Positions 35,421 to 48,351 of a stretch of 64,000 nt of DNA are shown here, piece after piece. Numbering within the stretch: position 1 is the first letter of the stretch; every line of letters begins with the position of its first letter. This stretch comes from Amaranthus tricolor (Eukaryota; Streptophyta; Magnoliopsida; Caryophyllales; Amaranthaceae): assembly GCF_026212465.1 (NCBI RefSeq), contig NC_080050.1, forward strand, positions 33,250,111-33,314,110. Direction: 5' to 3'. The position numbers and the translations under genes are program-made. A model generated the notes under the pieces. That model searched no databases, was not told the DNA's origin, and worked only from the letters and a program-made list of their open reading frames with translations.

Positions 35421-35980
35421 TTTTCCGTTCTTTTTTTTTTTTTTTAATTTTTTTTTTTTTTTTTTTGTTTCCGCTGCACTTGAGCAAGAGCCATTTCAGT
35501 GATTATGGTAATATAATCCTTGGAAGTAATTTTATTTATAAAAATATAACTCGCAACCGGGCCCCGGCCTCGAATTCACGGGCACTCGAAAGGTAGGACC
35601 CGTTGAGGCGGGTCGATGCGCATGCGAACGAATTGTTCGAAAGAGGCGTGCATCGGTGCGTTCGCGTAAGCGGAAATTGCACCGGATCCCGTCGGAACTC
35701 CCCGCGGAAGCGTGCCCGGCGTGGATGGCCTCTTGATTTCCAAGTGTTGCGCGGATTTCTTAAATATTTCGTCGTTTTTTTGTTGCGAGTTCACCTGGCT
35801 TTTACAGCCGGCGGACTCTTTTGTGAATCGGACAATACCGGGAGGGTGAAAAACAGTATTTGGGAAGAAGAAGGCTCGAAATAAGGGGTCTCGGTTGCGA
35901 ATTTACGAGCTTCGGAATGCTCTGGTTTTTTACTTTTGGGCGGCAACGCGCATGTAATCAAATTGTTACGGTGATTGAAC

Positions 35981-36100
35981 GGGTGCGATCATACCAGCAC
36001 TAATGCACCGGATCCCATCAGAACTCCGCAGTTAAGCGTGCTTGGGCGAGAGTAGTACTAGGATGGGTGACCTCCTGGGAAGTCCTCGTGTTGCACCCCT
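35981..36100 (+). rRNA. 5S rRNA, U54
   Basis: Gene as consensus. Tract 15/20; 682 bp because of an extra C in the spacer (GTTGCCGAG, 36467-36468). Confidence 0.97.
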
Positions 36101-36662
36101 TTTTCCGTTCTTTTTTTTTTTTTTTAATTTTTTTTTTTTTTTTTTTTGTTTCCGCTGCACTTGAGCAAGAGCCATTTCAGTGATTATGGTAATATAATCC
36201 TTGGAAGTAATTTTATTTATAAAAATATAACTCGCAACCGGGCCCCGGCCTCGAATTCACGGGCACTCGAAAGGTAGGACCCGTTGAGGCGGGTCGATGC
36301 GCATGCGAACGAATTGTTCGAAAGAGGCGTGCATCGGTGCGTTCGCGTAAGCGGAAATTGCACCGGATCCCGTCGGAACTCCCCGCGGAAGCGTGCCCGG
36401 CGTGGATGGCCTCTTGATTTCCAAGTGTTGCGCGGATTTCTTAAATATTTCGTCGTTTTTTTGTTGCCGAGTTCACCTGGCTTTTACAGCCGGCGGACTC
36501 TTTTGTGAATCGGACAATACCGGGAGGGTGAAAAACAGTATTTGGGAAGAAGAAGGCTCGAAATAAGGGGTCTCGGTTGCGAATTTACGAGCTTCGGAAT
36601 GCTCTGGTTTTTTACTTTTGGGCGGCAACGCGCATGTAATCAAATTGTTACGGTGATTGAAC

Positions 36663-36782
36663 GGGTGCGATCATACCAGCACTAATGCACCGGATCCCAT
36701 CAGAACTCCGCAGTTAAGCGTGCTTGGGCGAGAGTAGTACTAGGATGGGTGACCTCCTGGGAAGTCCTCGTGTTGCACCCCT
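36663..36782 (+). rRNA. 5S rRNA, U55
   Basis: Gene as consensus. Tract 15/20; 681 bp. Confidence 0.97.
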
Positions 36783-37343
36783 TTTTCCGTTCTTTTTTTT
36801 TTTTTTTAATTTTTTTTTTTTTTTTTTTTGTTTCCGCTGCACTTGAGCAAGAGCCATTTCAGTGATTATGGTAATATAATCCTTGGAAGTAATTTTATTT
36901 ATAAAAATATAACTCGCAACCGGGCCCCGGCCTCGAATTCACGGGCACTCGAAAGGTAGGACCCGTTGAGGCGGGTCGATGCGCATGCGAACGAATTGTT
37001 CGAAAGAGGCGTGCATCGGTGCGTTCGCGTAAGCGGAAATTGCACCGGATCCCGTCGGAACTCCCCGCGGAAGCGTGCCCGGCGTGGATGGCCTCTTGAT
37101 TTCCAAGTGTTGCGCGGATTTCTTAAATATTTCGTCGTTTTTTTGTTGCGAGTTCACCTGGCTTTTACAGCCGGCGGACTCTTTTGTGAATCGGACAATA
37201 CCGGGAGGGTGAAAAACAGTATTTGGGAAGAAGAAGGCTCGAAATAAGGGGTCTCGGTTGCGAATTTACGAGCTTCGGAATGCTCTGGTTTTTTACTTTT
37301 GGGCGGCAACGCGCATGTAATCAAATTGTTACGGTGATTGAAC

Positions 37344-37463
37344 GGGTGCGATCATACCAGCACTAATGCACCGGATCCCATCAGAACTCCGCAGTTAAGC
37401 GTGCTTGGGCGAGAGTAGTACTAGGATGGGTGACCTCCTGGGAAGTCCTCGTGTTGCACCCCT
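37344..37463 (+). rRNA. 5S rRNA, U56
   Basis: Gene as consensus. Tract 15/19; 680 bp. Confidence 0.97.
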
Positions 37464-38023
37464 TTTTCCGTTCTTTTTTTTTTTTTTTAATTTTTTTTTT
37501 TTTTTTTTTGTTTCCGCTGCACTTGAGCAAGAGCCATTTCAGTGATTATGGTAATATAATCCTTGGAAGTAATTTTATTTATAAAAATATAACTCGCAAC
37601 CGGGCCCCGGCCTCGAATTCACGGGCACTCGAAAGGTAGGACCCGTTGAGGCGGGTCGATGCGCATGCGAACGAATTGTTCGAAAGAGGCGTGCATCGGT
37701 GCGTTCGCGTAAGCGGAAATTGCACCGGATCCCGTCGGAACTCCCCGCGGAAGCGTGCCCGGCGTGGATGGCCTCTTGATTTCCAAGTGTTGCGCGGATT
37801 TCTTAAATATTTCGTCGTTTTTTTGTTGCGAGTTCACCTGGCTTTTACAGCCGGCGGACTCTTTTGTGAATCGGACAATACCGGGAGGGTGAAAAACAGT
37901 ATTTGGGAAGAAGAAGGCTCGAAATAAGGGGTCTCGGTTGCGAATTTACGAGCTTCGGAATGCTCTGGTTTTTTACTTTTGGGCGGCAACGCGCATGTAA
38001 TCAAATTGTTACGGTGATTGAAC

Positions 38024-38143
38024 GGGTGCGATCATACCAGCACTAATGCACCGGATCCCATCAGAACTCCGCAGTTAAGCGTGCTTGGGCGAGAGTAGTA
38101 CTAGGATGGGTGACCTCCTGGGAAGTCCTCGTGTTGCACCCCT
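38024..38143 (+). rRNA. 5S rRNA, U57
   Basis: Gene as consensus. Tract 15/19; 680 bp. Confidence 0.97.
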
Positions 38144-38703
38144 TTTTCCGTTCTTTTTTTTTTTTTTTAATTTTTTTTTTTTTTTTTTTGTTTCCGCTGC
38201 ACTTGAGCAAGAGCCATTTCAGTGATTATGGTAATATAATCCTTGGAAGTAATTTTATTTATAAAAATATAACTCGCAACCGGGCCCCGGCCTCGAATTC
38301 ACGGGCACTCGAAAGGTAGGACCCGTTGAGGCGGGTCGATGCGCATGCGAACGAATTGTTCGAAAGAGGCGTGCATCGGTGCGTTCGCGTAAGCGGAAAT
38401 TGCACCGGATCCCGTCGGAACTCCCCGCGGAAGCGTGCCCGGCGTGGATGGCCTCTTGATTTCCAAGTGTTGCGCGGATTTCTTAAATATTTCGTCGTTT
38501 TTTTGTTGCGAGTTCACCTGGCTTTTACAGCCGGCGGACTCTTTTGTGAATCGGACAATACCGGGAGGGTGAAAAACAGTATTTGGGAAGAAGAAGGCTC
38601 GAAATAAGGGGTCTCGGTTGCGAATTTACGAGCTTCGGAATGCTCTGGTTTTTTACTTTTGGGCGGCAACGCGCATGTAATCAAATTGTTACGGTGATTG
38701 AAC

Positions 38704-38823
38704 GGGTGCGATCATACCAGCACTAATGCACCGGATCCCATCAGAACTCCGCAGTTAAGCGTGCTTGGGCGAGAGTAGTACTAGGATGGGTGACCTCCTG
38801 GGAAGTCCTCGTGTTGCACCCCT
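38704..38823 (+). rRNA. 5S rRNA, U58
   Basis: Gene as consensus. Tract 15/19; 680 bp. Confidence 0.97.
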
Positions 38824-39383
38824 TTTTCCGTTCTTTTTTTTTTTTTTTAATTTTTTTTTTTTTTTTTTTGTTTCCGCTGCACTTGAGCAAGAGCCATTTC
38901 AGTGATTATGGTAATATAATCCTTGGAAGTAATTTTATTTATAAAAATATAACTCGCAACCGGGCCCCGGCCTCGAATTCACGGGCACTCGAAAGGTAGG
39001 ACCCGTTGAGGCGGGTCGATGCGCATGCGAACGAATTGTTCGAAAGAGGCGTGCATCGGTGCGTTCGCGTAAGCGGAAATTGCACCGGATCCCGTCGGAA
39101 CTCCCCGCGGAAGCGTGCCCGGCGTGGATGGCCTCTTGATTTCCAAGTGTTGCGCGGATTTCTTAAATATTTCGTCGTTTTTTTGTTGCGAGTTCACCTG
39201 GCTTTTACAGCCGGCGGACTCTTTTGTGAATCGGACAATACCGGGAGGGTGAAAAACAGTATTTGGGAAGAAGAAGGCTCGAAATAAGGGGTCTCGGTTG
39301 CGAATTTACGAGCTTCGGAATGCTCTGGTTTTTTACTTTTGGGCGGCAACGCGCATGTAATCAAATTGTTACGGTGATTGAAC

Positions 39384-39503
39384 GGGTGCGATCATACCAG
39401 CACTAATGCACCGGATCCCATCAGAACTCCGCAGTTAAGCGTGCTTGGGCGAGAGTAGTACTAGGATGGGTGACCTCCTGGGAAGTCCTCGTGTTGCACC
39501 CCT
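39384..39503 (+). rRNA. 5S rRNA, U59
   Basis: Gene as consensus. Tract 15/19; 680 bp. Confidence 0.97.
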
Positions 39504-40063
39504 TTTTCCGTTCTTTTTTTTTTTTTTTAATTTTTTTTTTTTTTTTTTTGTTTCCGCTGCACTTGAGCAAGAGCCATTTCAGTGATTATGGTAATATAAT
39601 CCTTGGAAGTAATTTTATTTATAAAAATATAACTCGCAACCGGGCCCCGGCCTCGAATTCACGGGCACTCGAAAGGTAGGACCCGTTGAGGCGGGTCGAT
39701 GCGCATGCGAACGAATTGTTCGAAAGAGGCGTGCATCGGTGCGTTCGCGTAAGCGGAAATTGCACCGGATCCCGTCGGAACTCCCCGCGGAAGCGTGCCC
39801 GGCGTGGATGGCCTCTTGATTTCCAAGTGTTGCGCGGATTTCTTAAATATTTCGTCGTTTTTTTGTTGCGAGTTCACCTGGCTTTTACAGCCGGCGGACT
39901 CTTTTGTGAATCGGACAATACCGGGAGGGTGAAAAACAGTATTTGGGAAGAAGAAGGCTCGAAATAAGGGGTCTCGGTTGCGAATTTACGAGCTTCGGAA
40001 TGCTCTGGTTTTTTACTTTTGGGCGGCAACGCGCATGTAATCAAATTGTTACGGTGATTGAAC

Positions 40064-40183
40064 GGGTGCGATCATACCAGCACTAATGCACCGGATCCCA
40101 TCAGAACTCCGCAGTTAAGCGTGCTTGGGCGAGAGTAGTACTAGGATGGGTGACCTCCTGGGAAGTCCTCGTGTTGCACCCCT
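40064..40183 (+). rRNA. 5S rRNA, U60
   Basis: Gene as consensus. Tract 15/20; 681 bp. Confidence 0.97.
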
Positions 40184-40744
40184 TTTTCCGTTCTTTTTTT
40201 TTTTTTTTAATTTTTTTTTTTTTTTTTTTTGTTTCCGCTGCACTTGAGCAAGAGCCATTTCAGTGATTATGGTAATATAATCCTTGGAAGTAATTTTATT
40301 TATAAAAATATAACTCGCAACCGGGCCCCGGCCTCGAATTCACGGGCACTCGAAAGGTAGGACCCGTTGAGGCGGGTCGATGCGCATGCGAACGAATTGT
40401 TCGAAAGAGGCGTGCATCGGTGCGTTCGCGTAAGCGGAAATTGCACCGGATCCCGTCGGAACTCCCCGCGGAAGCGTGCCCGGCGTGGATGGCCTCTTGA
40501 TTTCCAAGTGTTGCGCGGATTTCTTAAATATTTCGTCGTTTTTTTGTTGCGAGTTCACCTGGCTTTTACAGCCGGCGGACTCTTTTGTGAATCGGACAAT
40601 ACCGGGAGGGTGAAAAACAGTATTTGGGAAGAAGAAGGCTCGAAATAAGGGGTCTCGGTTGCGAATTTACGAGCTTCGGAATGCTCTGGTTTTTTACTTT
40701 TGGGCGGCAACGCGCATGTAATCAAATTGTTACGGTGATTGAAC

Positions 40745-40864
40745 GGGTGCGATCATACCAGCACTAATGCACCGGATCCCATCAGAACTCCGCAGTTAAG
40801 CGTGCTTGGGCGAGAGTAGTACTAGGATGGGTGACCTCCTGGGAAGTCCTCGTGTTGCACCCCT
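40745..40864 (+). rRNA. 5S rRNA, U61
   Basis: Gene as consensus. Tract 15/19; 680 bp. Confidence 0.97.
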
Positions 40865-41424
40865 TTTTCCGTTCTTTTTTTTTTTTTTTAATTTTTTTTT
40901 TTTTTTTTTTGTTTCCGCTGCACTTGAGCAAGAGCCATTTCAGTGATTATGGTAATATAATCCTTGGAAGTAATTTTATTTATAAAAATATAACTCGCAA
41001 CCGGGCCCCGGCCTCGAATTCACGGGCACTCGAAAGGTAGGACCCGTTGAGGCGGGTCGATGCGCATGCGAACGAATTGTTCGAAAGAGGCGTGCATCGG
41101 TGCGTTCGCGTAAGCGGAAATTGCACCGGATCCCGTCGGAACTCCCCGCGGAAGCGTGCCCGGCGTGGATGGCCTCTTGATTTCCAAGTGTTGCGCGGAT
41201 TTCTTAAATATTTCGTCGTTTTTTTGTTGCGAGTTCACCTGGCTTTTACAGCCGGCGGACTCTTTTGTGAATCGGACAATACCGGGAGGGTGAAAAACAG
41301 TATTTGGGAAGAAGAAGGCTCGAAATAAGGGGTCTCGGTTGCGAATTTACGAGCTTCGGAATGCTCTGGTTTTTTACTTTTGGGCGGCAACGCGCATGTA
41401 ATCAAATTGTTACGGTGATTGAAC

Positions 41425-41544
41425 GGGTGCGATCATACCAGCACTAATGCACCGGATCCCATCAGAACTCCGCAGTTAAGCGTGCTTGGGCGAGAGTAGT
41501 ACTAGGATGGGTGACCTCCTGGGAAGTCCTCGTGTTGCACCCCT
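41425..41544 (+). rRNA. 5S rRNA, U62
   Basis: Gene as consensus. Tract 15/19; 681 bp because of a C inserted in the spacer at 41748, the same change as after U48. Confidence 0.97.
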
Positions 41545-42105
41545 TTTTCCGTTCTTTTTTTTTTTTTTTAATTTTTTTTTTTTTTTTTTTGTTTCCGCTG
41601 CACTTGAGCAAGAGCCATTTCAGTGATTATGGTAATATAATCCTTGGAAGTAATTTTATTTATAAAAATATAACTCGCAACCGGGCCCCGGCCTCGAATT
41701 CACGGGCACTCGAAAGGTAGGACCCGTTGAGGCGGGTCGATGCGCATCGCGAACGAATTGTTCGAAAGAGGCGTGCATCGGTGCGTTCGCGTAAGCGGAA
41801 ATTGCACCGGATCCCGTCGGAACTCCCCGCGGAAGCGTGCCCGGCGTGGATGGCCTCTTGATTTCCAAGTGTTGCGCGGATTTCTTAAATATTTCGTCGT
41901 TTTTTTGTTGCGAGTTCACCTGGCTTTTACAGCCGGCGGACTCTTTTGTGAATCGGACAATACCGGGAGGGTGAAAAACAGTATTTGGGAAGAAGAAGGC
42001 TCGAAATAAGGGGTCTCGGTTGCGAATTTACGAGCTTCGGAATGCTCTGGTTTTTTACTTTTGGGCGGCAACGCGCATGTAATCAAATTGTTACGGTGAT
42101 TGAAC

Positions 42106-42225
42106 GGGTGCGATCATACCAGCACTAATGCACCGGATCCCATCAGAACTCCGCAGTTAAGCGTGCTTGGGCGAGAGTAGTACTAGGATGGGTGACCTCC
42201 TGGGAAGTCCTCGTGTTGCACCCCT
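42106..42225 (+). rRNA. 5S rRNA, U63
   Basis: Gene as consensus. Tract 15/19; 680 bp. Confidence 0.97.
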
Positions 42226-42785
42226 TTTTCCGTTCTTTTTTTTTTTTTTTAATTTTTTTTTTTTTTTTTTTGTTTCCGCTGCACTTGAGCAAGAGCCATT
42301 TCAGTGATTATGGTAATATAATCCTTGGAAGTAATTTTATTTATAAAAATATAACTCGCAACCGGGCCCCGGCCTCGAATTCACGGGCACTCGAAAGGTA
42401 GGACCCGTTGAGGCGGGTCGATGCGCATGCGAACGAATTGTTCGAAAGAGGCGTGCATCGGTGCGTTCGCGTAAGCGGAAATTGCACCGGATCCCGTCGG
42501 AACTCCCCGCGGAAGCGTGCCCGGCGTGGATGGCCTCTTGATTTCCAAGTGTTGCGCGGATTTCTTAAATATTTCGTCGTTTTTTTGTTGCGAGTTCACC
42601 TGGCTTTTACAGCCGGCGGACTCTTTTGTGAATCGGACAATACCGGGAGGGTGAAAAACAGTATTTGGGAAGAAGAAGGCTCGAAATAAGGGGTCTCGGT
42701 TGCGAATTTACGAGCTTCGGAATGCTCTGGTTTTTTACTTTTGGGCGGCAACGCGCATGTAATCAAATTGTTACGGTGATTGAAC

Positions 42786-42905
42786 GGGTGCGATCATACC
42801 AGCACTAATGCACCGGATCCCATCAGAACTCCGCAGTTAAGCGTGCTTGGGCGAGAGTAGTACTAGGATGGGTGACCTCCTGGGAAGTCCTCGTGTTGCA
42901 CCCCT
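42786..42905 (+). rRNA. 5S rRNA, U64
   Basis: Gene as consensus. Tract 15/19; 680 bp. Confidence 0.97.
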
Positions 42906-43465
42906 TTTTCCGTTCTTTTTTTTTTTTTTTAATTTTTTTTTTTTTTTTTTTGTTTCCGCTGCACTTGAGCAAGAGCCATTTCAGTGATTATGGTAATATA
43001 ATCCTTGGAAGTAATTTTATTTATAAAAATATAACTCGCAACCGGGCCCCGGCCTCGAATTCACGGGCACTCGAAAGGTAGGACCCGTTGAGGCGGGTCG
43101 ATGCGCATGCGAACGAATTGTTCGAAAGAGGCGTGCATCGGTGCGTTCGCGTAAGCGGAAATTGCACCGGATCCCGTCGGAACTCCCCGCGGAAGCGTGC
43201 CCGGCGTGGATGGCCTCTTGATTTCCAAGTGTTGCGCGGATTTCTTAAATATTTCGTCGTTTTTTTGTTGCGAGTTCACCTGGCTTTTACAGCCGGCGGA
43301 CTCTTTTGTGAATCGGACAATACCGGGAGGGTGAAAAACAGTATTTGGGAAGAAGAAGGCTCGAAATAAGGGGTCTCGGTTGCGAATTTACGAGCTTCGG
43401 AATGCTCTGGTTTTTTACTTTTGGGCGGCAACGCGCATGTAATCAAATTGTTACGGTGATTGAAC

Positions 43466-43585
43466 GGGTGCGATCATACCAGCACTAATGCACCGGATCC
43501 CATCAGAACTCCGCAGTTAAGCGTGCTTGGGCGAGAGTAGTACTAGGATGGGTGACCTCCTGGGAAGTCCTCGTGTTGCACCCCT
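43466..43585 (+). rRNA. 5S rRNA, U65
   Basis: Gene as consensus. Tract 15/19; 680 bp. Last 15/19 unit in the window. Confidence 0.97.
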
Positions 43586-44145
43586 TTTTCCGTTCTTTTT
43601 TTTTTTTTTTAATTTTTTTTTTTTTTTTTTTGTTTCCGCTGCACTTGAGCAAGAGCCATTTCAGTGATTATGGTAATATAATCCTTGGAAGTAATTTTAT
43701 TTATAAAAATATAACTCGCAACCGGGCCCCGGCCTCGAATTCACGGGCACTCGAAAGGTAGGACCCGTTGAGGCGGGTCGATGCGCATGCGAACGAATTG
43801 TTCGAAAGAGGCGTGCATCGGTGCGTTCGCGTAAGCGGAAATTGCACCGGATCCCGTCGGAACTCCCCGCGGAAGCGTGCCCGGCGTGGATGGCCTCTTG
43901 ATTTCCAAGTGTTGCGCGGATTTCTTAAATATTTCGTCGTTTTTTTGTTGCGAGTTCACCTGGCTTTTACAGCCGGCGGACTCTTTTGTGAATCGGACAA
44001 TACCGGGAGGGTGAAAAACAGTATTTGGGAAGAAGAAGGCTCGAAATAAGGGGTCTCGGTTGCGAATTTACGAGCTTCGGAATGCTCTGGTTTTTTACTT
44101 TTGGGCGGCAACGCGCATGTAATCAAATTGTTACGGTGATTGAAC

Positions 44146-44265
44146 GGGTGCGATCATACCAGCACTAATGCACCGGATCCCATCAGAACTCCGCAGTTAA
44201 GCGTGCTTGGGCGAGAGTAGTACTAGGATGGGTGACCTCCTGGGAAGTCCTCGTGTTGCACCCCT
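44146..44265 (+). rRNA. 5S rRNA, U66
   Basis: Gene as consensus. Tract 15/20; 681 bp. Start of the long block of 681-bp units. Confidence 0.97.
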
Positions 44266-44826
44266 TTTTCCGTTCTTTTTTTTTTTTTTTAATTTTTTTT
44301 TTTTTTTTTTTTGTTTCCGCTGCACTTGAGCAAGAGCCATTTCAGTGATTATGGTAATATAATCCTTGGAAGTAATTTTATTTATAAAAATATAACTCGC
44401 AACCGGGCCCCGGCCTCGAATTCACGGGCACTCGAAAGGTAGGACCCGTTGAGGCGGGTCGATGCGCATGCGAACGAATTGTTCGAAAGAGGCGTGCATC
44501 GGTGCGTTCGCGTAAGCGGAAATTGCACCGGATCCCGTCGGAACTCCCCGCGGAAGCGTGCCCGGCGTGGATGGCCTCTTGATTTCCAAGTGTTGCGCGG
44601 ATTTCTTAAATATTTCGTCGTTTTTTTGTTGCGAGTTCACCTGGCTTTTACAGCCGGCGGACTCTTTTGTGAATCGGACAATACCGGGAGGGTGAAAAAC
44701 AGTATTTGGGAAGAAGAAGGCTCGAAATAAGGGGTCTCGGTTGCGAATTTACGAGCTTCGGAATGCTCTGGTTTTTTACTTTTGGGCGGCAACGCGCATG
44801 TAATCAAATTGTTACGGTGATTGAAC

Positions 44827-44946
44827 GGGTGCGATCATACCAGCACTAATGCACCGGATCCCATCAGAACTCCGCAGTTAAGCGTGCTTGGGCGAGAGTA
44901 GTACTAGGATGGGTGACCTCCTGGGAAGTCCTCGTGTTGCACCCCT
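44827..44946 (+). rRNA. 5S rRNA, U67
   Basis: Gene as consensus. Tract 15/20; 681 bp. Confidence 0.97.
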
Positions 44947-45507
44947 TTTTCCGTTCTTTTTTTTTTTTTTTAATTTTTTTTTTTTTTTTTTTTGTTTCCG
45001 CTGCACTTGAGCAAGAGCCATTTCAGTGATTATGGTAATATAATCCTTGGAAGTAATTTTATTTATAAAAATATAACTCGCAACCGGGCCCCGGCCTCGA
45101 ATTCACGGGCACTCGAAAGGTAGGACCCGTTGAGGCGGGTCGATGCGCATGCGAACGAATTGTTCGAAAGAGGCGTGCATCGGTGCGTTCGCGTAAGCGG
45201 AAATTGCACCGGATCCCGTCGGAACTCCCCGCGGAAGCGTGCCCGGCGTGGATGGCCTCTTGATTTCCAAGTGTTGCGCGGATTTCTTAAATATTTCGTC
45301 GTTTTTTTGTTGCGAGTTCACCTGGCTTTTACAGCCGGCGGACTCTTTTGTGAATCGGACAATACCGGGAGGGTGAAAAACAGTATTTGGGAAGAAGAAG
45401 GCTCGAAATAAGGGGTCTCGGTTGCGAATTTACGAGCTTCGGAATGCTCTGGTTTTTTACTTTTGGGCGGCAACGCGCATGTAATCAAATTGTTACGGTG
45501 ATTGAAC

Positions 45508-45627
45508 GGGTGCGATCATACCAGCACTAATGCACCGGATCCCATCAGAACTCCGCAGTTAAGCGTGCTTGGGCGAGAGTAGTACTAGGATGGGTGACCT
45601 CCTGGGAAGTCCTCGTGTTGCACCCCT
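45508..45627 (+). rRNA. 5S rRNA, U68
   Basis: Gene as consensus. Tract 15/20; 681 bp. Confidence 0.97.
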
Positions 45628-46188
45628 TTTTCCGTTCTTTTTTTTTTTTTTTAATTTTTTTTTTTTTTTTTTTTGTTTCCGCTGCACTTGAGCAAGAGCC
45701 ATTTCAGTGATTATGGTAATATAATCCTTGGAAGTAATTTTATTTATAAAAATATAACTCGCAACCGGGCCCCGGCCTCGAATTCACGGGCACTCGAAAG
45801 GTAGGACCCGTTGAGGCGGGTCGATGCGCATGCGAACGAATTGTTCGAAAGAGGCGTGCATCGGTGCGTTCGCGTAAGCGGAAATTGCACCGGATCCCGT
45901 CGGAACTCCCCGCGGAAGCGTGCCCGGCGTGGATGGCCTCTTGATTTCCAAGTGTTGCGCGGATTTCTTAAATATTTCGTCGTTTTTTTGTTGCGAGTTC
46001 ACCTGGCTTTTACAGCCGGCGGACTCTTTTGTGAATCGGACAATACCGGGAGGGTGAAAAACAGTATTTGGGAAGAAGAAGGCTCGAAATAAGGGGTCTC
46101 GGTTGCGAATTTACGAGCTTCGGAATGCTCTGGTTTTTTACTTTTGGGCGGCAACGCGCATGTAATCAAATTGTTACGGTGATTGAAC

Positions 46189-46308
46189 GGGTGCGATCAT
46201 ACCAGCACTAATGCACCGGATCCCATCAGAACTCCGCAGTTAAGCGTGCTCGGGCGAGAGTAGTACTAGGATGGGTGACCTCCTGGGAAGTCCTCGTGTT
46301 GCACCCCT
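46189..46308 (+). rRNA. 5S rRNA, U69 (T63C)
   Basis: T to C at residue 63 (46251), GCTTGGG to GCTCGGG, in the A box. The same change is in U83 and U86. Tract 15/20; 681 bp. Confidence 0.95.
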
Positions 46309-46869
46309 TTTTCCGTTCTTTTTTTTTTTTTTTAATTTTTTTTTTTTTTTTTTTTGTTTCCGCTGCACTTGAGCAAGAGCCATTTCAGTGATTATGGTAA
46401 TATAATCCTTGGAAGTAATTTTATTTATAAAAATATAACTCGCAACCGGGCCCCGGCCTCGAATTCACGGGCACTCGAAAGGTAGGACCCGTTGAGGCGG
46501 GTCGATGCGCATGCGAACGAATTGTTCGAAAGAGGCGTGCATCGGTGCGTTCGCGTAAGCGGAAATTGCACCGGATCCCGTCGGAACTCCCCGCGGAAGC
46601 GTGCCCGGCGTGGATGGCCTCTTGATTTCCAAGTGTTGCGCGGATTTCTTAAATATTTCGTCGTTTTTTTGTTGCGAGTTCACCTGGCTTTTACAGCCGG
46701 CGGACTCTTTTGTGAATCGGACAATACCGGGAGGGTGAAAAACAGTATTTGGGAAGAAGAAGGCTCGAAATAAGGGGTCTCGGTTGCGAATTTACGAGCT
46801 TCGGAATGCTCTGGTTTTTTACTTTTGGGCGGCAACGCGCATGTAATCAAATTGTTACGGTGATTGAAC

Positions 46870-46989
46870 GGGTGCGATCATACCAGCACTAATGCACCGG
46901 ATCCCATCAGAACTCCGCAGTTAAGCGTGCTTGGGCGAGAGTAGTACTAGGATGGGTGACCTCCTGGGAAGTCCTCGTGTTGCACCCCT
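46870..46989 (+). rRNA. 5S rRNA, U70
   Basis: Gene as consensus. Tract 15/20; 681 bp. Confidence 0.97.
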
Positions 46990-47550
46990 TTTTCCGTTCT
47001 TTTTTTTTTTTTTTAATTTTTTTTTTTTTTTTTTTTGTTTCCGCTGCACTTGAGCAAGAGCCATTTCAGTGATTATGGTAATATAATCCTTGGAAGTAAT
47101 TTTATTTATAAAAATATAACTCGCAACCGGGCCCCGGCCTCGAATTCACGGGCACTCGAAAGGTAGGACCCGTTGAGGCGGGTCGATGCGCATGCGAACG
47201 AATTGTTCGAAAGAGGCGTGCATCGGTGCGTTCGCGTAAGCGGAAATTGCACCGGATCCCGTCGGAACTCCCCGCGGAAGCGTGCCCGGCGTGGATGGCC
47301 TCTTGATTTCCAAGTGTTGCGCGGATTTCTTAAATATTTCGTCGTTTTTTTGTTGCGAGTTCACCTGGCTTTTACAGCCGGCGGACTCTTTTGTGAATCG
47401 GACAATACCGGGAGGGTGAAAAACAGTATTTGGGAAGAAGAAGGCTCGAAATAAGGGGTCTCGGTTGCGAATTTACGAGCTTCGGAATGCTCTGGTTTTT
47501 TACTTTTGGGCGGCAACGCGCATGTAATCAAATTGTTACGGTGATTGAAC

Positions 47551-47670
47551 GGGTGCGATCATACCAGCACTAATGCACCGGATCCCATCAGAACTCCGCA
47601 GTTAAGCGTGCTTGGGCGAGAGTAGTACTAGGATGGGTGACCTCCTGGGAAGTCCTCGTGTTGCACCCCT
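47551..47670 (+). rRNA. 5S rRNA, U71
   Basis: Gene as consensus. Tract 15/20; 681 bp. Confidence 0.97.
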
Positions 47671-48231
47671 TTTTCCGTTCTTTTTTTTTTTTTTTAATTT
47701 TTTTTTTTTTTTTTTTTGTTTCCGCTGCACTTGAGCAAGAGCCATTTCAGTGATTATGGTAATATAATCCTTGGAAGTAATTTTATTTATAAAAATATAA
47801 CTCGCAACCGGGCCCCGGCCTCGAATTCACGGGCACTCGAAAGGTAGGACCCGTTGAGGCGGGTCGATGCGCATGCGAACGAATTGTTCGAAAGAGGCGT
47901 GCATCGGTGCGTTCGCGTAAGCGGAAATTGCACCGGATCCCGTCGGAACTCCCCGCGGAAGCGTGCCCGGCGTGGATGGCCTCTTGATTTCCAAGTGTTG
48001 CGCGGATTTCTTAAATATTTCGTCGTTTTTTTGTTGCGAGTTCACCTGGCTTTTACAGCCGGCGGACTCTTTTGTGAATCGGACAATACCGGGAGGGTGA
48101 AAAACAGTATTTGGGAAGAAGAAGGCTCGAAATAAGGGGTCTCGGTTGCGAATTTACGAGCTTCGGAATGCTCTGGTTTTTTACTTTTGGGCGGCAACGC
48201 GCATGTAATCAAATTGTTACGGTGATTGAAC

Positions 48232-48351
48232 GGGTGCGATCATACCAGCACTAATGCACCGGATCCCATCAGAACTCCGCAGTTAAGCGTGCTTGGGCGA
48301 GAGTAGTACTAGGATGGGTGACCTCCTGGGAAGTCCTCGTGTTGCACCCCT
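48232..48351 (+). rRNA. 5S rRNA, U72
   Basis: Gene as consensus. Tract 15/20; 681 bp. Confidence 0.97.
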
